From: Actinomycetales bacterium
GTDB taxonomy: Bacteria; Actinomycetota; Actinomycetes; Actinomycetales; Cellulomonadaceae
Length of the DNA stretch: 9,223 nt
Assembly: GCA_012514545.1 (NCBI GenBank)
Contig: JAAZAC010000189.1
Span: 1 to 9,223 of the forward strand
Direction of reading: 5' to 3'
Under the pieces are notes generated by a model. The model made no database searches, had not been told where the DNA came from, and worked only from the letters and a program-made list of their open reading frames with translations. Shown here piece by piece: positions 1-4,248 of this stretch. The stretch's first letter is position 1, and every line of letters starts with the position of its first letter. The position numbers were made by a program, and so were the translations under genes.

Positions 1-4
1 GACG

Positions 5-38
5 CACGAGGGCCCCGCCGACCGGCGGGGCCCTCGTG
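5..38 (-). terminator. Perfect 15-bp stem-loop downstream of groES
   Basis: Arms at 5-19 and 24-38 are exact reverse complements and enclose a 4-nt loop (GACC). The hairpin begins 20 bases after the groES stop. No T-run is seen on either side, although the window edge hides what follows on the minus strand. Actinobacterial terminators often lack a U-tract, so a strong GC hairpin in this position is most simply the groES terminator. It could also serve a convergent gene lying beyond the edge. Confidence 0.75.
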
Positions 39-58
39 GCGAGTGCTGGGCGGCGTCG

Positions 59-352
59 TCAGCCGACCACCGCGAGGATGTCGCGCGCGGAGAGGATGAG
101 GTACTCCTCGCCCTTGTACTTCACCTCGGTGCCGCCGTACTTGCTGTAGATGACCCGGTCGCCGACGGCGACGTCGATCGGCACCCGCTGACCCTTGTCG
201 TCGATGCGGCCGGGGCCGACCGCCAGGACCTCGCCCTCCTGGGGCTTCTCCTTGGCGGTGTCGGGGATGACGAGCCCGGAGGCGGTGGTCTGCTCCGCCT
301 CGAGCGTGCGGACGACCACCCGGTCCTCGAGCGGCTTGATGGAGACCGACAC
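59..352 (-). CDS. groES: Co-chaperonin GroES (Cpn10)
   Basis: A 97-residue protein of the usual length for this family. GroES forms the seven-subunit lid of the GroEL folding chamber in the cytoplasm. The N-terminus (SIKPLEDRVVVR), the mobile-loop region at about residues 17-35 that contacts GroEL (ending ASGLVIPDTAKEKP), the GEVLAVGPG strand at 40-48, and the C-terminal VGDRVIYSKYGGTEVKY and YLILSARDILAVV blocks are all canonical. The start is GTG at 352, preceded on the minus strand by a strong GGGGAGG with about 7 bases spacing. The gene is transcribed from a CIRCE-controlled promoter about 125 bases upstream, so heat-inducible repression by HrcA is expected. A hairpin directly after the stop suggests that groES ends its transcript here, without an adjoining groEL in the same mRNA, or with reduced readthrough to one. 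Confidence 0.97.
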   Translation of the reverse strand: MSVSIKPLEDRVVVRTLEAEQTTASGLVIPDTAKEKPQEGEVLAVGPGRIDDKGQRVPIDVAVGDRVIYSKYGGTEVKYKGEEYLILSARDILAVVG

Positions 353-407
353 AGCGGACCTCCCCTTCTCACAGTCGTGGGAACGGAACGTTCAGCGCCG
401 TCACCGG

Positions 408-439
408 GGGCTGCCGTCGTCGCGGGTGCCGGTCAGCCC
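408..439 (-). other. Possible stem-loop in the groES 5' leader
   Basis: GGGCTGCCG at 408-416 can pair with CGG-T-CAGCCC at 430-439, giving 9 pairs with one bulged T. It lies mid-way in the predicted groES leader of about 125 nt. Such a stem could affect mRNA stability, but in DNA this G+C-rich hairpins of this size also occur by chance. No known riboswitch or thermosensor motif is recognised. Confidence 0.25.
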
Positions 440-451
440 GACCAGGAACAG

Positions 452-478
452 CTGGCACCCGCCTTGCGGGAGTGCCAG
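452..478 (-). promoter_or_regulatory. groES: Second, degenerate CIRCE-like operator at the groES transcription start
   Basis: Read on the minus strand, half-sites CTGGCACTC and GGGTGCCAG are separated by exactly 9 bases, the spacing of CIRCE (TTAGCACTC-N9-GAGTGCTAA). The core GGCACTC matches well and the other half-site is degenerate. Outer arms at 452-458 and 472-478 pair perfectly. It covers the predicted +1 at about 477, so HrcA bound here would block initiation. Paired CIRCE elements upstream of groES are known in other actinobacteria. It could alternatively act as an mRNA stem-loop at the 5' end. Confidence 0.55.
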
Positions 479-483
479 GAGTC

Positions 484-512
484 AATCTAGGGCGGCGTTA
501 GCACTCAGTCAA
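484..512 (-). promoter_or_regulatory. groES: groES promoter (-35 TTGACT, -10 TAGATT)
   Basis: On the minus strand, TTGACT at 512-507 and TAGATT at 489-484 are separated by exactly 17 bases, a good match to a housekeeping sigma-factor promoter. The -35 lies inside the 9-base spacer of the CIRCE element, so repressor binding and polymerase binding must exclude each other. Predicted transcription start is near 477, giving a leader of about 125 nt. Confidence 0.8.
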
Positions 513-524
513 CGCGAGTGCCAA
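498..524 (-). promoter_or_regulatory. CIRCE operator (HrcA-binding site)
   Basis: On the minus strand the sequence is TTGGCACTC-N9-GAGTGCTAA. This differs from the consensus inverted repeat TTAGCACTC-N9-GAGTGCTAA at one position. CIRCE is the operator for the heat-shock repressor HrcA in bacterial groE and dnaK operons. It overlaps the groES -35 and lies about 40 bases upstream of the divergent methyltransferase start, so it might also influence that gene. hrcA itself is not in this window. Confidence 0.93.
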
Positions 525-565
525 CGCGCCGCCGCGCGCACCGCGCCCGTGCGAGGATCGGCGTC

Positions 566-1768
566 GTGGACGCCGAGACCCTGTCCCTGCTGCTCAGCAA
601 GCCGGGCTGGGCGCTGCTCGGCGCCCTCCCCCCGTACGACGAGCGGCGCGCCATGGCCATCGCCGAGCGCCTGCGGCGCGAGGGCGTCGACCCCCGGCTC
701 ATCGCCGGCGCGCTGACGCAGTCCCGGCTCCGCGCGCAGGCCCGCGCGAAGTTCGACGACTTCGCCGACGGCATGGTCTTCACGCAGGCCGGCCTCGAGC
801 AGGCGACCCGGCTCGCCGTCGGCGCCCGGCACGCCCGGCGGTTCCAGGCCGCCGGCTGCACGAAGGTCGCCGACCTCACGTGCGGCATCGGCGGCGACGC
901 GATGGCGATGGCCGCCCTCGGCCTGAGCGTGCTCGCGTGCGACGTCGACGAGCTCACCGCCGCGATCGCGACCGTCAACCTGCGCCACTTCCCCGACGCC
1001 GAGGTGCGGCACGCCGACGGCCTCGCCCTCGACCTCGTCGCCGAGGGCGTGGACGGCGCGTTCGCCGACCCGTCCCGCCGCACGGCCGAGGGCCGGCGCA
1101 CCCACGACCCGCGCGCCGCGACCCCGCCGCTCGACGCGGTGCTCGAGGTGCGCCGGCAGGTGCCCGCGCTGGGCGTCAAGGTCGGGCCGGCCGTGCCGCA
1201 CCGCGCGCTGCCCGCCGACGCCGAGACCCAGTGGGTCAGCGTCGACGGCGAGGTCGTCGAGGCCGGGATCTGGTTCGGCCCGCTCGCCCCGGACGGGCCC
1301 GGCCGGACGGCGCTCGTCCTGCGCGGCCGGGCGGCGACGACCGTGCGCGGCCCGGCGCCGCGCCCCGACGTCGGCCCCGTGGGGACCTACCTCTACGAGC
1401 CCGACGGCGCCGTCCTGCGCGCGGGGCTCGTCGGCGTCGTCGCCGAACAGGTGCACGGCCGCCTCCTCGACGCCACGATTGCCTACGTGACCTCGGACGT
1501 GCTGGCCCCGACGGACGCGGCGACCGCGTACCGGGTGCTCGACGTCATGCCGTTCGGCCTCAAGCGCCTGCGCACGGCCCTGCGCGAGCGCGGCGTCGGG
1601 CGCCTGACGATCAAGAAGCGCGGCACCGCCGTCGTGCCCGAGCAGCTGCGCCGCCAGCTCGACCTGCGCGGCGACGCCGAGGCGACGATCGTGCTCACCC
1701 GCATCGCCGGGAGCCAGCACGTGCTGCTCGTCGAGCCCGTCCCCGAGCCCGACGCCCCGGGGGACTGA
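566..1768 (+). CDS. Class I SAM-dependent methyltransferase with THUMP-like C-terminal domain
   Basis: A 400-residue cytoplasmic protein. An N-terminal helical region (about 1-95, with ALTQSRLRAQARAKF and LEQATRLAVGARHARRF) is followed by a Rossmann methyltransferase fold: SAM-binding motif I VADLTCGIGGDAMAMA at 101-116, acidic motif II ACDVD at 124-128, and a DPSRR motif at 168-172 where the catalytic D/NPPY-like motif would lie. The C-terminus (about 325-392, with LTIKKRGTAVVPEQLRRQL) matches the THUMP-like domain found after such methyltransferases in actinobacteria. The family is common but its substrate is not established; an RNA target is a reasonable guess from the THUMP-like region. 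I chose GTG at 566 because GAGG lies 9 bases upstream and the family N-terminus begins with (M)DAETLS; the longer GTG start at 518 lies inside the CIRCE operator and adds an Arg/Ala-rich stretch unlike the family. The stop overlaps the next gene's start by one base. Confidence 0.88.
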   Translation: MDAETLSLLLSKPGWALLGALPPYDERRAMAIAERLRREGVDPRLIAGALTQSRLRAQARAKFDDFADGMVFTQAGLEQATRLAVGARHARRFQAAGCTKVADLTCGIGGDAMAMAALGLSVLACDVDELTAAIATVNLRHFPDAEVRHADGLALDLVAEGVDGAFADPSRRTAEGRRTHDPRAATPPLDAVLEVRRQVPALGVKVGPAVPHRALPADAETQWVSVDGEVVEAGIWFGPLAPDGPGRTALVLRGRAATTVRGPAPRPDVGPVGTYLYEPDGAVLRAGLVGVVAEQVHGRLLDATIAYVTSDVLAPTDAATAYRVLDVMPFGLKRLRTALRERGVGRLTIKKRGTAVVPEQLRRQLDLRGDAEATIVLTRIAGSQHVLLVEPVPEPDAPGD

Positions 1769-2904
1769 TGGAGATCCCGTTCGCCCCGTCCGAGCGCTCG
1801 ACCATCGGGATCGAGTGGGAGCTCGCGCTCGTCGACGCGGACTCGGGCGACCTGCGGCAGGTGGCGCAGACGGTGCTCGACGCCGTCGCGCCGGCGTCGG
1901 GCGGGGACCACCCGACGATCAAGCAGGAGCTGCTGCTCAACACCGTGGAGATCGTCACGGGCGTGTGCCGCACCGTCGCGGAGGCCGGCGCCGACCTCGC
2001 GCGCACGGTCGACGAGCTCCGCACGGTGACCGACCCCCTGCGCGTCGAGCTCATGTGCGCCGGGACGCACCCGTTCGCGTCGTGGAGCAACCAGCGCGTC
2101 ACGGACAAGCAGCGGTACGCCACGCTCATCGACCGGACCCAGTGGTGGGGCCGGCAGATGCTCATCTACGGCATCCACGTGCACGTCGGCATCGAGGACC
2201 GCGACAAGGTGCTGCCGATCCTGCGCGCGGTCCTCGCGTACTACCCGCACCTGCAGGCGCTGTCGGCGTCGTCGCCGTTCTGGGGCGGCCGGGACACCAA
2301 CTACGCCTCCAACCGGGCCCTGATGTTCCAGCAGCTCCCGACGGCGGGGCTCCCCTTCCAGTTCGACAGGTGGGCGGACTTCGAGGCGTACACGGCCGAC
2401 ATGCTGCACACCGGCGTCATCGACGACATCAGCGAGATCCGCTGGGACCTGCGGCCGTCCCCGCGGCTCGGCACGCTCGAGATGCGGATCTGCGACGGCG
2501 CGTCGAACCTCGCCGAGGTGCTCGCCCTCGCCGCGCTCACCCAGTGCCTCGTCGAGCACTTCTCGACGCTGTACGACGCCGGGGAGCCGCTGCCCCGCCT
2601 GCAGCCGTGGTTCGTGCAGGAGAACAAGTGGCGCTCGGCGCGCTACGGGATGGACGCGATCATCATCACGTCCGCGGCGGGCGACGAGGAGCTCGTGGCC
2701 GACGCCGTCGAGCGGCTGCTCGACGAGCTCGCCCCGACCGCCGAGCGGCTCGGCTGCACCGAGGAGCTGGCCGGCGTGCGGACGATCCTGCGCAAGGGCG
2801 CGGGCTACCAGCGGCAGCGGGCGGTGGCGCGCCGGCACGGCGGCGAGCTGGGCCCGGTCGTCGAGGGGCTCGTCGCCGAGATGCGGGCCGGCCGGCCGCT
2901 CTGA
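1768..2904 (+). CDS. ybdK: YbdK-type carboxylate-amine ligase (glutamate-cysteine ligase 2 family)
   Basis: A 378-residue protein, close to the usual 370 of the GCS2/YbdK family, which makes an amide bond using ATP; E. coli YbdK has weak glutamate-cysteine ligase activity. Family blocks seen in order: TIGIEWELALVD at 12-23, GTHPFASW at 99-106, the metal/nucleotide-site block GIHVHVG at 135-141, SASSPFWGGRDTNYASNR at 166-183, WDLRPSPRLGTLEMRICD at 226-243, and ENKWRSARYG at 285-294. The ATG overlaps the upstream methyltransferase stop (TGATG), with a GGGGG five bases before it, so the two are translationally coupled. Actinomycetes normally use mycothiol rather than glutathione, so gamma-glutamylcysteine synthesis may not be its real role; another amino-acid substrate is possible. 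It is not related in sequence to EgtA of ergothioneine synthesis as far as I can judge. Confidence 0.92.
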   Translation: MEIPFAPSERSTIGIEWELALVDADSGDLRQVAQTVLDAVAPASGGDHPTIKQELLLNTVEIVTGVCRTVAEAGADLARTVDELRTVTDPLRVELMCAGTHPFASWSNQRVTDKQRYATLIDRTQWWGRQMLIYGIHVHVGIEDRDKVLPILRAVLAYYPHLQALSASSPFWGGRDTNYASNRALMFQQLPTAGLPFQFDRWADFEAYTADMLHTGVIDDISEIRWDLRPSPRLGTLEMRICDGASNLAEVLALAALTQCLVEHFSTLYDAGEPLPRLQPWFVQENKWRSARYGMDAIIITSAAGDEELVADAVERLLDELAPTAERLGCTEELAGVRTILRKGAGYQRQRAVARRHGGELGPVVEGLVAEMRAGRPL

Positions 2905-2908
2905 GCGC

Positions 2909-2936
2909 GGGCGCGCGGGCCCCGTCCCGGGCGCCC
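2909..2936. terminator. Imperfect GC stem-loop between convergent genes
   Basis: GGGCGC at 2909-2914 pairs with GCGCCC at 2931-2936. After one mismatch, CGGG at 2916-2919 pairs with CCCG at 2926-2929 around a 6-nt loop. It begins four bases after the ligase stop and lies between two convergent genes, so it could terminate both. There is no T-run, and such pairing is easily formed in DNA of this composition. Confidence 0.4.
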
Positions 2937-2945
2937 CGCCCTGGC

Positions 2946-2977
2946 CGCTCAGTCCGCGGGGCGCTCAGTCCGCGGGG
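2946..2977. repeat. Perfect 16-bp tandem duplication across a stop codon
   Basis: CGCTCAGTCCGCGGGG occurs twice back to back (2946-2961 and 2962-2977). The right-hand copy contains the stop codon and last codons of the small leftward gene. The left-hand copy lies just downstream of it, so the duplication leaves the protein end unchanged. It looks like a recent slippage or duplication event. Confidence 0.9.
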
Positions 2978-3126
2978 GCGACGACGCCGACGTCGGCCGG
3001 GCCGGGCTCGTGCGACCCGGCGCGGGCCGCCAGGACGATCGCGAGCGCGGCGACGGCCGCGACGACGGCGAGCGCCAGCGCCGCGACCACCGTGAAGACC
3101 CGCCCCGCGGGCCTGGACCCGGTCAC
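2965..3126 (-). CDS. Small single-span membrane protein (53 aa), unrecognised family
   Basis: An open frame from GTG at 3126 to TGA at 2965 encodes 53 residues. A short basic N-terminus (TGSRPAGR) is followed by one long hydrophobic segment at about residues 9-33 (FTVVAALALAVVAAVAALAIVLAAR), then a polar, acidic tail (AGSHEPGPADVGVVAPAD). Every codon in the frame ends in G or C, the pattern of the real genes here, which supports coding. By the positive-inside rule the N-terminus should be cytoplasmic and the tail outside, although the Arg after the helix weakens this. No Shine-Dalgarno sequence is well placed before the GTG. A weak -10-like GATACC ends 6 bases before it, which could mean a leaderless mRNA. 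The gene is convergent with the ligase gene and divergent from padR. No function can be assigned. Confidence 0.55.
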   Translation of the reverse strand: MTGSRPAGRVFTVVAALALAVVAAVAALAIVLAARAGSHEPGPADVGVVAPAD

Positions 3127-3174
3127 GGCGGGGGTATCGGCCCCCGGAGCCGTTCTCTTGACCGGCCGTCCGGG

Positions 3175-3228
3175 TGGTTGTGGTCACCGTGGTCGTGGTC
3201 ACCGTGGTCGTGGTCACCGTGGTCGTGG
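3175..3228. repeat. 15-bp tandem repeat, about 3.6 copies, upstream of padR
   Basis: The unit TGGTCGTGGTCACCG lies at 3175-3189 (one mismatch), 3190-3204 and 3205-3219, with a 9-base partial copy at 3220-3228. The array ends 33 bases before the padR operator and lies between two divergent genes. It may be a neutral slippage array or a set of binding sites; the sequence alone does not decide. In one minus frame it reads as repeated His-Asp-His-Gly-Asp, but that frame overlaps the padR start and is not considered a gene. Confidence 0.9.
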
Positions 3229-3261
3229 GCGTGCGGCCGGGCACCGCTCTCTCTGTCCCCG

Positions 3262-3290
3262 CCTACTACTTGGCATCGCCCAGTAGTTGG
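3262..3290 (+). promoter_or_regulatory. Probable PadR operator: 29-bp inverted repeat over the padR -35
   Basis: Half-sites CCTACTACTTGG (3262-3273) and CCCAGTAGTTGG (3279-3290) are reverse complements at 10 of 12 positions around a 5-base spacer, with perfect ACTACT/AGTAGT cores. The repeat covers the whole -35 hexamer and most of the promoter spacer. PadR-family dimers usually bind such dyads at their own promoters, so autorepression is the natural reading. Nothing else in the window carries the same dyad that I can see. Confidence 0.7.
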
Positions 3291-3297
3291 GTATACC
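3270..3297 (+). promoter_or_regulatory. padR promoter (-35 TTGGCA, -10 TATACC), likely leaderless
   Basis: TTGGCA at 3270-3275 and TATACC at 3292-3297 are separated by 16 bases. The padR ATG begins only 10 bases after the -10 ends its last base minus one (3307), so transcription should start within about 0-4 bases of the ATG. No Shine-Dalgarno sequence precedes the ATG, consistent with a leaderless mRNA, a common arrangement in actinobacteria. Confidence 0.7.
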
Positions 3298-3306
3298 TTC
3301 ATCGGC

Positions 3307-3729
3307 ATGACTCCCGACCGCGACACCCAGCTCCTCAAGGGGGTGCTCCCCATGCTCGTGCTGGCGCTGCTGGCCGAGCGGGAGTCGTACGGCTACGAGC
3401 TGGTGACCCGCCTCCACGACGCCGGCCTCGTCGGCATGACGGCCGGGACGGTCTACCCCGTCCTCAACCGGCTCGAGCGCGAGGGCGCGGTGGCCTCCCG
3501 GCTCGTCGCCTCGCCGTCGGGCCCGGCGCGCAAGTACTACCGCCCGACGGCCGACGGGGCCGCCGAGCTCGCCGACGCCCGGTCCGCCTGGGCCGACCTC
3601 AGCCGCACCGTCGCGTCGGTGCTCGCGCGGCTCGACGCCGCGACCGCCCCCGCGCCGTCCGACCCTGACCCCTCGGACCCCGCCCCCTCGGACCCCGCCC
3701 CCTCGGACCCCGCCCCCTCGAAGGAGTGA
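3307..3729 (+). CDS. PadR-family transcriptional regulator
   Basis: A 140-residue winged-helix repressor. Residues 9-32 (LLKGVLPMLVLALLAERESYGYEL) are the family's first helices, 47-62 (GTVYPVLNRLEREGAV) the recognition helix region, and 73-84 (PARKYYRPTADG) the wing; residues 85-112 form the short C-terminal dimer helix of subfamily-1 PadR proteins. The tail from about 117 is a PSDPA repeat with no structure expected. The ATG at 3307 fits both the family N-terminus and the promoter position. A 29-bp dyad over the -35 suggests it represses itself. The last two codons (AAG GAG) double as the ribosome-binding site of the following membrane-protein gene, whose start is two bases after the stop, so the two are made together. 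The inducer is unknown. Confidence 0.93.
   Translation: MTPDRDTQLLKGVLPMLVLALLAERESYGYELVTRLHDAGLVGMTAGTVYPVLNRLEREGAVASRLVASPSGPARKYYRPTADGAAELADARSAWADLSRTVASVLARLDAATAPAPSDPDPSDPAPSDPAPSDPAPSKE
3656..3720 (+). repeat. 15-bp tandem repeat coding for the PSDPA tail of PadR
   Basis: Three exact copies of CCTCGGACCCCGCCC (3671-3715) are followed by a 5-base partial copy and preceded by a degenerate copy at 3656-3670. The unit is five codons long, so copy-number change by slippage keeps the frame and alters only tail length. It sits immediately before the next gene's ribosome-binding site. Confidence 0.92.
3721..3726 (+). promoter_or_regulatory. Ribosome-binding site AAGGAG inside the padR 3' end
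   Basis: AAGGAG at 3721-3726 forms the last two sense codons of padR (Lys-Glu) and lies five bases before the ATG at 3732. It decides that start over the in-frame GTG at 3726, which overlaps the site itself. Confidence 0.85.
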
Positions 3730-3731
3730 CG

Positions 3732-4229
3732 ATGGCCCGCACCGACGCCCTGCGCCGCGAGGCGTACCTGGCCCGCTTCGCCTGGCACATGCAGGACTAC
3801 CCCCAGCGCGACTACCGCCGGATCCGCGACGACCTGCGGCGCGAGATCGACGCCGCCGCGGCCGACGTCGGGATGCGGGCCGCGCTGCGCGACATGGGCC
3901 ACCCGCACGCGCTCGCGCGGGGCTACCACGCCGAGCTCGGCCGGCCCGTCCCCCGCTGGGCGACCGGCGCGGTCGCGGGAGCCGGCGTCGTGGTCGTGAT
4001 CGTCGTCCTCGCGGCCGCGTACGGCCTCGGCGTGCTCGACGGCCTCGCCGGGGCCGGCGGCGGCACCGTGACGCTGCACCCCTTCGGGACCACCACGACG
4101 TACACCGCGACCGACGCCGAGGTCTCCGCCGCGGCCGAGATCACCTGGGGCACGCTCGCCGTCGTCGGCGGGGTCGCCGCCGTCGTGCTCCTCCTCGCCG
4201 CCCGCGCCTGGCGGCTGGTCCGCCGGTAG
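3732..4229 (+). CDS. HAAS/DUF1700-like two-helix membrane protein partnered with PadR
   Basis: A 165-residue protein. The N-terminal 70 residues are a charged helical domain (YLARFAWHMQDYPQRDYRRI at 12-31, then IRDDLRREIDAAAADVGMRAAL and a DMGHPHALARGYHAEL block at 54-69). This is the pattern of HAAS-type domains, in which an alpha-helical segment ending in a conserved G-x-P-x-x-(L/A)A turn precedes membrane helices. Two membrane spans follow, at about 78-100 and 138-157, with a Thr-rich loop between them (about 112-128) and a basic C-terminus (RAWRLVRR). Genes of this type commonly follow padR, and the pair is thought to act as a membrane-linked regulatory unit. No enzyme motif is present. 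It is convergent with the GH3 gene, with only 19 bases between the stops. Confidence 0.8.
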   Translation: MARTDALRREAYLARFAWHMQDYPQRDYRRIRDDLRREIDAAAADVGMRAALRDMGHPHALARGYHAELGRPVPRWATGAVAGAGVVVVIVVLAAAYGLGVLDGLAGAGGGTVTLHPFGTTTTYTATDAEVSAAAEITWGTLAVVGGVAAVVLLLAARAWRLVRR

Positions 4230-4248
4230 GCGCCCGCGAGCGCAGCGG

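Noticed and set aside
386..393. Palindrome GAACGTTC in the groES leader, resembling part of an SOS box.
   Set aside because: It lacks the spacing and flanks of the actinobacterial LexA site and is only 8 bases long.
518..565. Longer GTG start for the methyltransferase at 518.
   Set aside because: It lies in the CIRCE right arm, adds an Arg/Ala-rich stretch unlike the family, and lacks a ribosome-binding site, whereas GTG at 566 has GAGG 9 bases upstream.
880..2904. Very long open frames on both strands over the methyltransferase, ligase and alr-tsaD genes.
   Set aside because: High G+C removes stops from other frames. Their products are Arg/Ala/Gly-rich with no family motifs, while the frames I chose carry complete domain signatures.
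3129..3146. Stem-loop CGGGGG-TATCGG-CCCCCG just upstream of the small leftward gene.
   Set aside because: Six pairs only, in G/C runs expected by chance here. It is too close to a start codon to be a terminator, and no attenuator features are seen.
3123..3353. A 76-residue minus-strand frame with a His/Asp-rich repeat resembling a metal-binding peptide.
   Set aside because: Its start lies inside padR, it runs through the padR promoter and operator, and its repeat is fully explained by the 15-bp DNA array. It is kept only as a remote possibility in the findings.
4230..4248. Possible bidirectional terminator between the convergent HAAS and GH3 genes.
   Set aside because: Only 19 bases are available and no convincing stem-loop or T-run can be drawn.
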